Below, in pieces: positions 1 through 6,047 of a stretch of DNA of 6,047 bases (within the stretch, counting starts at the first letter, position 1; every line of letters begins with the position of its first letter). The notes under the pieces were generated by a model. That model saw only the letters and a list, made by a program, of their open reading frames with translations, was not told the origin of the DNA and ran no database searches. Made by a program: the position numbers and the translations under genes. The DNA comes from Gammaproteobacteria bacterium. Lineage in GTDB: Bacteria; Pseudomonadota; Gammaproteobacteria; SZUA-140. The stretch is taken from the NCBI GenBank assembly GCA_026982145.1, contig JALSHQ010000038.1, positions 1 to 6,047 of the forward strand. The letters run 5' to 3'.

Positions 1-996
1 AAATAGCATCAGTGCGGTGTGGGTTGATGGGTTTTCAATGCCAAGGCCGTGATAAAACCAGGGTTGATTAATGAGCCAGCCCAACAGCGCCAGTGCAGCA
101 AGGCTCATTGCGGCGGTCGAGACCAACCGCTTTTTGATGTGGCCATGTTTAAAGTGGCCAAGCTCATGTGCCAGTACCGCCTCGATCTCTTCTGGGGAGA
201 GCGATTCGATCAGTGTGTCGTAAAAGACGATGCGTTTGTTGGTGCCCAGCCCGGTGAAATAGGCGTTGCCGTGGCCGGAGCGTTTTGAACCATCCATCAC
301 AAAAATGCCATTACTGCTAAAACCGGTTTTGGCCATTAGCGCCTCGATGCGCGCTTTGAGTGCTTGGTCTTCCAGTGGTTGGAATTTGTTGAAAATAGGG
401 GAGATGAACGCCGGGTAGGCCCACATCATAAAGAAGATAAACGCCATCCACACCAGCCACACATAGAGCCACCACAGGCTGCCTGATTGCTGCATCAGCC
501 ACAGCACAATCCATGCGAGTGGAATGCCAAAGGCGAGCGAGATCGCGACGGTTTTGAGGCTGTCGGTGGCGAAAAGTTTAGGAGTCATCTTGTTAAAGCC
601 AAAGCGTTCTTCGATCACAAAGGTTTTGTAGAGTGACACGGGCAGGTCGAGCAGGCTGCCGATCACAAAGGCGCTGACCAGTACGCCGACACCGACGACG
701 AGAGGCGATAGCTCAAGTGACAACCAGGCTTTATCAAGCAGGTTAAGTCCGCCGCCGACTGTCCACGCGAGCAGCAGCAGGGTGGCGATGATGAGGTCAA
801 AGATCTCTAGGCGGATATTGGTGGCAGTGTAATCGGCCGCTTTTTGGTGCGCCTCCAGAGATATTTTACTGTCGAATGGCGGGGGCACTGAGGGGCGGTT
901 GCGCGTCACGCACTCTTTTTGGCGCAGGCCAAGCCATATCTGCACTCCAAGGGTGAGTGTTGCCATGAGTAAAAATACCACTGTAAATGTGTTCAT
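1..996 (-). CDS. M48 family (Ste24/CAAX prenyl protease-like) membrane zinc metallopeptidase, C-terminus cut off by window edge
   Basis: This is an integral membrane zinc endopeptidase. Family members (M48A, Ste24p type) cut peptides in or at the membrane; the bacterial substrate is usually unknown. I translated 332 residues; the family is usually somewhat above 400, so the end is missing. Visible features: a first hydrophobic segment at about residues 4-23, further ones at about 64-86, 95-118, 148-168 and 174-193, the family signature VIEERFGFN (127-135), PIFNKFQPLED (200-210), and the zinc motif HELGH (277-281; bases 154-168) followed by FKHGH. The downstream glutamate that is the third zinc ligand lies beyond the window. 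The start ATG (994-996) has an AGGA Shine-Dalgarno on the minus strand (1001-1004), spaced 4 bases away. It diverges from orn. The family call is firm; the substrate is unknown. Confidence 0.93.
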   Translation of the reverse strand, partial: MNTFTVVFLLMATLTLGVQIWLGLRQKECVTRNRPSVPPPFDSKISLEAHQKAADYTATNIRLEIFDLIIATLLLLAWTVGGGLNLLDKAWLSLELSPLVVGVGVLVSAFVIGSLLDLPVSLYKTFVIEERFGFNKMTPKLFATDSLKTVAISLAFGIPLAWIVLWLMQQSGSLWWLYVWLVWMAFIFFMMWAYPAFISPIFNKFQPLEDQALKARIEALMAKTGFSSNGIFVMDGSKRSGHGNAYFTGLGTNKRIVFYDTLIESLSPEEIEAVLAHELGHFKHGHIKKRLVSTAAMSLAALALLGWLINQPWFYHGLGIENPSTHTALMLF

Positions 997-1020
997 TTAG
1001 TCCTAATCCGGTGACGCGGC

Positions 1021-1036
1021 GCAGATGACACTCTGC
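1021..1036. repeat. Small inverted repeat abutting the orn -10 element
   Basis: Perfect 5-base arms GCAGA (1021-1025) and TCTGC (1032-1036) flank a 6-base centre, TGACAC. The dyad ends at the base just before the candidate -10 box of orn, so a protein bound there would compete with RNA polymerase. Arms this short occur by chance, so operator function is only a suggestion. Confidence 0.25.
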
Positions 1037-1042
1037 TACAAT
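1034..1042 (+). promoter_or_regulatory. Candidate extended -10 promoter for orn
   Basis: TGCTACAAT matches the sigma-70 extended -10 pattern (TGn followed by a TATAAT-like hexamer, one mismatch, at 1037-1042). No good -35 is present at the usual distance; GTGACG at 1011-1016 is 20 bases away, which is too far. Transcription would start near 1049, giving a leader of about 40 bases before the orn ATG. This is the best promoter candidate in the divergent M48/orn spacer (997-1090). I saw no equally good promoter for the M48 gene on the other strand. Confidence 0.4.
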
Positions 1043-1090
1043 GCGCATTAAAATCGTTTAATTAATTCAGCCTGAGAAGAGTTTACCACT

Positions 1091-1639
1091 ATGCCTCAAA
1101 GCCCTAACAACCTTGTTTGGCTCGATCTGGAAATGACGGGTCTGCTTCCTGAGCAAGATTGTATCATTGAGATCGCTACCATCGTTACCGATAGTGAATT
1201 GAATGTGCTTGAAGAAGGGCCGATATTTGCCATTCATCAAAGTGATGAGATATTAAACGGCATGGATGAGTGGAATACCCGCCAACACGGTCGCTCCGGA
1301 TTAACCGACCGGGTGCGGGAAAGCAGGATAACGGTGGTTGAGGCCGCGCGTGAGACGCTTGATTTTATCCAGAAACATGTGCCTGCCGGCAAGTCACCGA
1401 TGTGCGGCAATAGTATCTGCCAAGACCGTCGTTTTATGTACCGCCTGATGCCAGAGCTGGAGGCCTACTTCCATTACCGCAACCTTGATGTCAGTACCCT
1501 GAAAGAGCTGGCACGTCGCTGGTCACCCGAGGTTTATAAAGGGTTCTGCAAAGAGTCATCTCATTTGGCGATGGATGATATTCGTGACTCGATTAATGAG
1601 TTGAAACATTATCGTGAGCACTTTATTCAACTGCCGTAG
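1091..1639 (+). CDS. orn: Oligoribonuclease (3'-to-5' exoribonuclease, DEDDh family)
   Basis: Orn degrades RNA pieces of two to five nucleotides to mononucleotides in the cytoplasm, completing mRNA turnover and also clearing pGpG, the breakdown product of cyclic di-GMP. At 182 residues it is full length (E. coli Orn has 181) and is close to it throughout. The catalytic DEDDh set is complete: Asp12 and Glu14 in LDLEMTGL, Asp112 in QDRRF, His158 and Asp163 in HLAMDD. Other conserved stretches include CGNSICQDRRF and LDVSTLKELARRW. A weak purine-rich ribosome site, GAGAAGAG (1074-1081), lies 9 bases before the ATG. It is the first gene rightward from a divergent promoter region. The next gene starts 53 bases after its stop with no visible terminator, so the two may share a transcript. 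Confidence 0.98.
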   Translation: MPQSPNNLVWLDLEMTGLLPEQDCIIEIATIVTDSELNVLEEGPIFAIHQSDEILNGMDEWNTRQHGRSGLTDRVRESRITVVEAARETLDFIQKHVPAGKSPMCGNSICQDRRFMYRLMPELEAYFHYRNLDVSTLKELARRWSPEVYKGFCKESSHLAMDDIRDSINELKHYREHFIQLP

Positions 1640-1679
1640 TATCCATGTTAATTTTCAATTATCTATCTGTTTTAGTACT

Positions 1680-1686
1680 GGGAGAG
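1680..1686 (+). promoter_or_regulatory. Ribosome binding site of the propeller gene
   Basis: GGGAGAG lies 6 bases before the ATG at 1693 and is among the best Shine-Dalgarno matches in the window. It supports this start over the internal ATG at residue 12, which has no comparable purine tract. The AT-rich spacer after orn (1640-1692) shows no hairpin with a T-run, and no promoter that I would defend. Confidence 0.6.
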
Positions 1687-1692
1687 TAGCGA

Positions 1693-2961
1693 ATGAGTAA
1701 TGCTTCGCAGGCGTGGCGTATTACCATGCACATCAATAAAGGTGATGCAGGTGCGGTGGTCACTATAGACCATGATGGAGAGAAGAGCCGTGTGACTAAA
1801 ACGCCTCTAGTGAGTAGTAGCAGTGATGAACGTGAGCAAGTCTTTATTGGCGTTGCGGCAGATGGCACGGTGATTCAGATGGATGCGAATAGTCAGACCG
1901 TTCATCACGACAGCACTTTTGTTGCTGAGAGCTACGTGCCATACGCTTATCCTTACTTTGACGGAGATACCCATTGGTATTCATACGATGGCGATAAGGC
2001 AACAGGGGAAGACCCTCAAGCTTGCCCGGCGGGGGGCGCGCCGATGTTGGTGGTGCGTAACACGGGTGAGAGTGCCGAAGTTGTCAAGATGATCTGTCTG
2101 GGGCGCGGCCATCATGTGGTCGCTTTTTCAGCACCGACCACGGCTAATGCGGCGATCCCTCGGCTCGCCTTTGTCAGTAATCTGCTGGATGGCAACATTG
2201 CGGTGTTGGGTAATGACCCTGCTGATGCGGATAGCTACTTGAAGGTGATCAAAACCATTGACCTATGTGAACCAGAAAAAGAGAAAAGTGGAGCGCCGTG
2301 TAGCCCCAACAATGCCTTTCCGCATGGGATGGCCTTTTCGCCACTGACCGGTAAAATCTATAGCCTCAATAACGGTTATGCTTCCATTGTGGTGATTGAT
2401 CCGCTCTCGCTTGAGATCGATTCACGGCTGCAGATGAAGGGGAGTAGTAACCTGTTGTTAAGTGCCGATGGGCGTTATCTGATCGGCAAGGGGGCGGATC
2501 GTAAAAGTGACCCTGAACATGTGATGGGGCGCATCTCGGTGGTCGATGTGGTGAGCGGCAAAACTGAGACGGTACTTGAGTTACCTGACATCTACCCCAG
2601 CACCTACCGCTTCAGTCGAGATGGCAGCAAGCTCTATGTGACGACTGCCGCGACCGGCAAAGGCGTGCAGCGCGATAACCTCAAAATGGACCTGCTACAG
2701 GTCTATGACACCTCGGCACTACCAGCGATCAAGTTGATCAAGGCAGTTAAAGTGGGGGTGGCTGATTGTGGTCGTCGTCCGCTCGCCTATATCGCTTCAA
2801 ATGATGGGCCAGATCGGCTTTTTATTCCCAATCCAACTGACGGTACACTCACCATTTTAGATGGGGGAATTGATGAGGTGTTGGAGACTGTTGCAATTGA
2901 TGATGGCAACGCCAAAGAGATCACCTTTTCGTTCTGGGATGGTGAGGTTTTTGGGAGTTAA
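1693..2961 (+). CDS. Uncharacterised beta-propeller (YVTN/YncE-like repeat) protein
   Basis: I do not recognise a specific family for this 422-residue protein. Its pattern is that of a beta-propeller: repeated units of an aromatic or aliphatic strand, a turn rich in DG or TG, and a second strand ending in VVID, VVDV or ILD. The clearest blades are at about residues 157-192, 211-248, 251-298, 302-355 and 362-402. The N-terminal part (about 47-155) probably gives one or two more, for a total near six or seven. HGMAFSPLTGKIYSLNNGY (211-229) is typical of YVTN-type blades. There is no signal peptide or membrane segment, so it is probably cytoplasmic, which is unusual for this fold. Five cysteines (111, 135, 192, 203, 359) and a GHH at 139-141 are notable. 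Possible roles are a binding scaffold or a lactonase-like enzyme; none is demonstrated. It lies between orn and queG, ending 7 bases from the queG stop. Confidence 0.8.
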   Translation: MSNASQAWRITMHINKGDAGAVVTIDHDGEKSRVTKTPLVSSSSDEREQVFIGVAADGTVIQMDANSQTVHHDSTFVAESYVPYAYPYFDGDTHWYSYDGDKATGEDPQACPAGGAPMLVVRNTGESAEVVKMICLGRGHHVVAFSAPTTANAAIPRLAFVSNLLDGNIAVLGNDPADADSYLKVIKTIDLCEPEKEKSGAPCSPNNAFPHGMAFSPLTGKIYSLNNGYASIVVIDPLSLEIDSRLQMKGSSNLLLSADGRYLIGKGADRKSDPEHVMGRISVVDVVSGKTETVLELPDIYPSTYRFSRDGSKLYVTTAATGKGVQRDNLKMDLLQVYDTSALPAIKLIKAVKVGVADCGRRPLAYIASNDGPDRLFIPNPTDGTLTILDGGIDEVLETVAIDDGNAKEITFSFWDGEVFGS

Positions 2962-2968
2962 ACCAGCG

Positions 2969-4057
2969 CTAATACTTCTGGTGCTGTGCCAGCGCCCACT
3001 GAACATGTTCACGCACCAGCTCTGATGAGCCATCGCAGCGCTTCTGTAGCGCTGTGATCACTTCAGGCCGCGTCGGGGCGTTACCGAGTGCGACGGCGAT
3101 GTTGCGCAGCCAGCGCTCATGACCGATGCGGCGGATCGCCGAGCCTGCGGTGTTATCGAGAAACTGCTGCTCACTCCATGCAAACAGCTCGATTAAGCTG
3201 CTGTTATCAAGCCGATGGCGCACCTGAAAATCCTGCTCGCGTGTCAGTTGGGCAAAACGGTTCCACGGGCAGAAGAGCTGGCAATCATCGCAGCCATAAA
3301 TACGGTTACCGATGAGCGGGCGAAACTCAAGCGGGATGCTGCCGTGCAGTTCAATCGTCAAATATGAAATACAGCGGCGGGCGTCGAGTTTATACGGGGC
3401 GATGATCGCATCGGTGGGGCAGCAGTCGATGCAGGCCTTGCAACTGCCGCAATGGTTCTGGCCGGGCGGGTCGATCGGCAGCGGTAGGTCCGTATAAAGC
3501 TCGCCAAGAAAAAACCATGACCCCGCTTTCTGATTGATCAAGTTAGTGTGTTTGCCAATCCACCCCATGCCCGATTTTTGTGCGAGTGCCTTCTCCAGCA
3601 CCGGCGCGCTATCGGTGAAGGCGCGATAGGAAAATGGCCCGACATGTGCTTCGATCTGTGTGGCCAGTTTCTGCAGCCGCTGGCGCAGCACTTTGTGGTA
3701 GTCGCGCCCCATTGCATATCGGGAGACATAGGCGCGGGTGGGATCGTTCAGGCACTCTTCTGCTTGATGTTGGTCGTTGACTAGGTAGTCCATCCGTACC
3801 GAAATTACCCGTAGTGTGCCGGGTGCCAGCTCCGCTGGGCGGCTGCGTTTGGTGCCGTGGCGCGCCATATATTCCATCTCACCGTGATGGCCTGCATCGA
3901 GCCAGTTGAGCAGATGTGTTTCATCCTTCTCTAATTCGGTATCACTGATGGTGAGTGCCTGAAAGCCGAGTGCCTGGCTCCATGTTTTGATTTGATCGGC
4001 AAGTGCGCTGAGTGCTTGTGGCGAGAGTGTGGATGATGGTTTCTTTGCCCTTTGCAT
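2969..4057 (-). CDS. queG: Epoxyqueuosine reductase
   Basis: QueG reduces epoxyqueuosine to queuosine at the wobble position 34 of tRNAs with GUN anticodons (Asn, Asp, His, Tyr), using cobalamin and two [4Fe-4S] clusters. The protein has 362 residues, near the E. coli length of 379. The N-terminal cobalamin-binding part carries the conserved acidic motif FTDSAPVLEK (Asp149, the likely proton donor by family homology) and GMGWIGKHTNLIN (163-175). Ferredoxin-type cysteines are complete: Cys203, 206, 209 and 213 followed by Pro, then Cys229, 256, 259 and 263 followed by Pro. The last 60 or so residues look like a HEAT-type helical tail. I chose the ATG at 4055-4057, beginning MQRAKK. The frame stays open upstream to 4261, but those 68 residues are antisense to nnr and Ala/Ser/Arg-rich, so probably not translated. 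No clear Shine-Dalgarno precedes the chosen start. Confidence 0.96.
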   Translation of the reverse strand: MQRAKKPSSTLSPQALSALADQIKTWSQALGFQALTISDTELEKDETHLLNWLDAGHHGEMEYMARHGTKRSRPAELAPGTLRVISVRMDYLVNDQHQAEECLNDPTRAYVSRYAMGRDYHKVLRQRLQKLATQIEAHVGPFSYRAFTDSAPVLEKALAQKSGMGWIGKHTNLINQKAGSWFFLGELYTDLPLPIDPPGQNHCGSCKACIDCCPTDAIIAPYKLDARRCISYLTIELHGSIPLEFRPLIGNRIYGCDDCQLFCPWNRFAQLTREQDFQVRHRLDNSSLIELFAWSEQQFLDNTAGSAIRRIGHERWLRNIAVALGNAPTRPEVITALQKRCDGSSELVREHVQWALAQHQKY

Positions 4058-4063
4058 AAGCGT

Positions 4064-4069
4064 TATGAT
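4064..4069 (+). promoter_or_regulatory. Possible -10 element for nnr
   Basis: TATGAT is a one-mismatch -10 hexamer just before the nnr start. A poor -35, TTTCTT (4040-4045), is 18 bases away. If used, transcription would begin near 4076, making the nnr message nearly leaderless from the ATG at 4077, which would fit the absence of a Shine-Dalgarno there. The hexamer also overlaps an alternative in-frame ATG (4065), so the match may be accidental. Confidence 0.2.
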
Positions 4070-4076
4070 AGCGCGT

Positions 4077-5558
4077 ATGGGGCTGCTACCACACAAATTG
4101 TATCGCGCTGCCGAAGTGCGGGCACTTGAGCGAATGGCGATTGAGACGCTTTCGATTGAAGGCATTGAGCTGATGAACCGTGCCGGAGCGGCGGCTTTTG
4201 CTGCGCTGCGTGCGTGCTGGCCGGCGGCAAAGCGGGTCACGGTGGTTTGTGGTGGCGGCAATAATGGCGGCGACGGCTTTGTGTTAGCGCGCCTAGCAGA
4301 TGAAGCAAAATTACAGGTGTCGGTGGTGATGCTTGTTAAGGCGGCTTCGTTGAAGGACGAGGCAAAGCTTGCTTATGACGCGATGGTAGCGGTAGGCGTT
4401 GAGGCCGTCGGGGGCGAGGCTTTATCTCTGGTGGATGCAGATGTGGTTGTGGATGCACTACTCGGCACGGGGCTCGACCGTGAAGTGACCGGACGGTGGC
4501 GCGAGACGATATCGATGATCAACACCGCACCTGTTCCTGTATTTTCGATCGACATTCCATCGGGGCTGAATGGTGATAGCGGTGCCGTCATGGGAGCCGC
4601 AATCTGTGCCGATGCCACCATCAGTTTCATCGCGCTGAAGCAGGGGATGCTCACCGCATCAGGCGTCGACTGTTGTGGCCAGCTGTTCTTCGATGCGCTG
4701 CAGTTGCCGACGGCTGTTTATGAAAAGGTGGCGCCTAGCGCAAACCGCATCCTCCCAAATCAATTTTCGGCATACCTGCCTCGACGAATGCGGGCCACCC
4801 ATAAAGGGGATTGTGGCCACCTGCTTGTGGTGGGTGGCGCAGCGGGGATGAGCGGTGCACCGCGCATGGCGGGTGAGGCTGCACTGCGCTGCGGCGCAGG
4901 TTTGGTCTCGATTGCAACGGTTGCTGAACATGCAGCAGGATTGAATTTCGTGCGCCCGGAGCTGATGGTGCATGCGGTGGAAACGTTGGCCGAGCTCTCC
5001 CCATTAATCGCACAAGCTGATGTGATTGCGGTGGGTCCCGGATTGGGTTGCTCTAAATGGGGAATGGCGATGTTTGCTGCGGTGTTGGCGAGTGATGCGC
5101 CATTGGTGGTGGATGCCGATGCCTTGAATTTACTGGCGATTGAACCATACGAGCGGGATGACTGGGTGTTGACGCCGCATCCCGGCGAGGCAGCACGCCT
5201 CTTAAATATTTCAACCGATGAAGTGCAAGCGGATCGTTTTGCTGCAGCCGATGCACTGCAGCGTAAATATGGCGGGGTGACGGTGTTGAAGGGGTGTGGT
5301 TCGCTGGTGGCCGATCAAGACGGGGCGGTATCGCTCTGTGACGCTGGCAACCCCGGCATGGCGAGCGGTGGCATGGGAGATCTGTTAACTGGTGTGATTG
5401 CGGCGTTGATTGCCCAAGGGGTAGCGTTGGCCGATGCGGCGCGATTTGGGGTCTGGCTGCACGCCACCGCAGCAGATCGTGCCGCGGTAGGTGGAGAGCG
5501 GGGCATGCTGGCCAGTGACCTACTGCCACACCTGCGAAAACTGGTGAACCACGTTTGA
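4077..5558 (+). CDS. nnr: Bifunctional NAD(P)H-hydrate epimerase / ADP-dependent NAD(P)H-hydrate dehydratase
   Basis: This enzyme repairs NADH and NADPH damaged by hydration: the N-terminal YjeF_N domain interconverts R and S hydrates, and the C-terminal ribokinase-like domain dehydrates the S form using ADP. With the ATG at 4077 it has 493 residues (E. coli Nnr 515). Epimerase motifs: NNGGDG (62-67), DALLGTG (126-132), DIPSGLNGDSG (159-169). Dehydratase motifs: KGDCGHLLVVGG (243-254), GPGLG (320-324), DADALNLL (346-353), TPHPGEAARLL (366-376), KGCG (405-408) and GMASGGMGD (427-435), ending in the catalytic Asp435. In-frame starts at 4065 (ATG) and 4029 (GTG) are possible; the latter would overlap queG. 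No start has a strong ribosome site. I prefer 4077 because related proteins begin shortly before this point. It diverges from queG and overlaps tsaE by one base. Confidence 0.97.
   Translation: MGLLPHKLYRAAEVRALERMAIETLSIEGIELMNRAGAAAFAALRACWPAAKRVTVVCGGGNNGGDGFVLARLADEAKLQVSVVMLVKAASLKDEAKLAYDAMVAVGVEAVGGEALSLVDADVVVDALLGTGLDREVTGRWRETISMINTAPVPVFSIDIPSGLNGDSGAVMGAAICADATISFIALKQGMLTASGVDCCGQLFFDALQLPTAVYEKVAPSANRILPNQFSAYLPRRMRATHKGDCGHLLVVGGAAGMSGAPRMAGEAALRCGAGLVSIATVAEHAAGLNFVRPELMVHAVETLAELSPLIAQADVIAVGPGLGCSKWGMAMFAAVLASDAPLVVDADALNLLAIEPYERDDWVLTPHPGEAARLLNISTDEVQADRFAAADALQRKYGGVTVLKGCGSLVADQDGAVSLCDAGNPGMASGGMGDLLTGVIAALIAQGVALADAARFGVWLHATAADRAAVGGERGMLASDLLPHLRKLVNHV
4097..4102 (-). 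promoter_or_regulatory. Candidate -10 element for queG
   Basis: Read on the minus strand, this is TACAAT, the same hexamer proposed for orn. It is about 40 bases upstream of the queG ATG and inside the nnr coding region. The -35 position (about 4120-4125) shows no consensus but lies within a 14-base inverted repeat, which might mean an activator or repressor site. A promoter must lie in this area because the queG/nnr spacer is only 19 bases. Confidence 0.28.
4114..4127. repeat. 14-base inverted repeat upstream of queG, within nnr codons 13-17
   Basis: Perfect 6-base arms AAGTGC (4114-4119) and GCACTT (4122-4127) flank a GG centre. It overlaps the -35 position of the proposed queG promoter. 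It also encodes part of nnr (residues EVRAL), so coding constraint is an alternative explanation. Operator function is an inference from symmetry and position only. Confidence 0.3.
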
Positions 5559-6031
5559 TGATTTCAGGTGAAGGGGAAAGCTGGCATATCTCATCGGCCG
5601 AAGCGATGGAGGCACTGGGCGCACGTTTTGCCAATGCTGTGACGGGCGGCGTGGTGATTTTTCTACACGGCTCACTGGGCGCAGGAAAGACCACTTGGGC
5701 GCGTGGTTTTTTACGAGCGCGAGGGCACCAAGGTACGGTTAAAAGCCCCACCTATACATTGGTTGAATCCTACCCGCTTTTGAGTGGCGTAGTACACCAT
5801 TTTGATCTTTATCGCTTGAGTGATCCGGAAGAGCTCGAATATATGGGCATTCGAGACTACTTTGCTGAGGATGCATGCTGCCTAGTGGAGTGGCCAGAAC
5901 GTGGTGCGGAGATCATCGGAGCGGCCGATATAGCATTAACTTTGGACTATTGTGATAATGGGCGCGAGCTTAGCGCTTGCGCGGCAAGTCAAAAGGGGCG
6001 CGAAATCTTATTGCGGTGCCGTCATTATTAG
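5558..6031 (+). CDS. tsaE: tRNA threonylcarbamoyladenosine biosynthesis ATPase TsaE
   Basis: TsaE is the P-loop ATPase that works with TsaB and TsaD to put the threonylcarbamoyl group on A37 of tRNAs reading ANN codons (t6A). It has 157 residues against 153 in E. coli. Visible motifs: Walker A GSLGAGKT (38-45), the conserved SPTYTLVESY (63-72), HFDLYRL with Asp83 (81-87), and LVEWPE (109-114), the family's Walker B-like region. The tail after about residue 130 is variable and Cys-containing. The ATG at 5558 shares its first base with the nnr stop (TGATG), a standard sign of translational coupling. A TTG just upstream in frame (5555) is a less likely start. No strong Shine-Dalgarno precedes the ATG, consistent with coupling to nnr. 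Confidence 0.97.
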   Translation: MISGEGESWHISSAEAMEALGARFANAVTGGVVIFLHGSLGAGKTTWARGFLRARGHQGTVKSPTYTLVESYPLLSGVVHHFDLYRLSDPEELEYMGIRDYFAEDACCLVEWPERGAEIIGAADIALTLDYCDNGRELSACAASQKGREILLRCRHY

Positions 6032-6034
6032 GGG

Positions 6035-6047
6035 ATGGCTGGGTTTT
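6035..6047 (+). CDS. Possible first codons of the next gene (start only)
   Basis: An ATG 3 bases after the tsaE stop opens a frame reading MAGF before the window ends. In E. coli and many other gammaproteobacteria the gene after tsaE is amiB (N-acetylmuramoyl-L-alanine amidase), so that is the expected neighbour. Four codons cannot confirm it. The purine run AGGGG (6030-6034) touches the ATG and is too close to be a normal ribosome site, so the true start may be further on. Confidence 0.25.

Noticed and set aside
49..288. Plus-strand open frame over the M48 gene
   Set aside because: The minus-strand frame here encodes the HELGH zinc motif and unmistakable M48 sequence, so this is a shadow.
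866..1048. Minus-strand 60-codon open frame crossing the M48 start and the spacer
   Set aside because: It is out of frame with the M48 gene, whose own ATG at 996 has a ribosome site and a typical membrane N-terminus.
2977..2993. CTGG...CCAG hairpin near the queG stop as a terminator
   Set aside because: The arms are only 4 bases, there is no T-run on either strand, and it lies within queG coding sequence.
4058..4261. 68-codon N-terminal extension of queG
   Set aside because: It lies wholly or almost wholly opposite nnr coding sequence, is low in complexity (Ala/Ser/Arg), and QueG of normal length starts at 4057.
5053..5751. Long minus-strand open frame (232 codons) antisense to nnr and tsaE
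   Set aside because: It lies opposite two well-supported genes, its composition is Pro/Ala/Arg/His-rich as expected of a GC-rich antisense frame, and it shows no recognisable motif.
2969..6031. queG and tsaE together as a new tRNA-modification island
   Set aside because: Their closeness is the known conserved gammaproteobacterial arrangement queG / nnr / tsaE, and they act in separate pathways (queuosine and t6A).

Overview
The window looks like chromosomal DNA of a gammaproteobacterium with moderately high GC. The evidence is the protein similarity of oligoribonuclease, QueG, Nnr and TsaE to their Escherichia coli counterparts, and the gene order orn / queG / nnr / tsaE. In E. coli that order continues into amiB and mutL. 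A free-living, non-enteric lineage is more likely than an enteric one, because a Ste24-type M48 protease lies upstream of orn and an unfamiliar propeller gene sits between orn and queG. I cannot name the genus. The window is densely packed, with no RNA gene, mobile element, CRISPR array or intergenic stretch above 100 bases.

Layout, left to right. Positions 1-996 (minus strand) hold an M48 membrane metalloprotease whose C-terminus lies outside the window. A 94-base divergent spacer follows, with a plausible extended -10 promoter for orn. orn (1091-1639) comes next, then 53 bases later a 422-residue predicted beta-propeller protein of unknown function (1693-2961). Its stop is 7 bases from the stop of queG, which runs on the minus strand (2969-4057). 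queG and nnr diverge, with starts only about 20 bases apart, so each gene's promoter must lie inside the other's 5' coding region. nnr (4077-5558) overlaps tsaE (5558-6031) by one base. The last bases may be the start of the next gene.

The recognisable genes are housekeeping functions. Orn finishes RNA degradation by removing short oligoribonucleotides. QueG makes the last step of queuosine at tRNA position 34. TsaE helps make t6A at tRNA position 37. Nnr repairs hydrated NAD(P)H. The M48 protease probably handles membrane-protein quality control or proteolysis. The propeller protein is the only part that these known roles do not explain. I found no convincing new multi-gene system. The items most worth checking are the propeller gene and the compact queG/nnr control region, which contains a 14-base inverted repeat.
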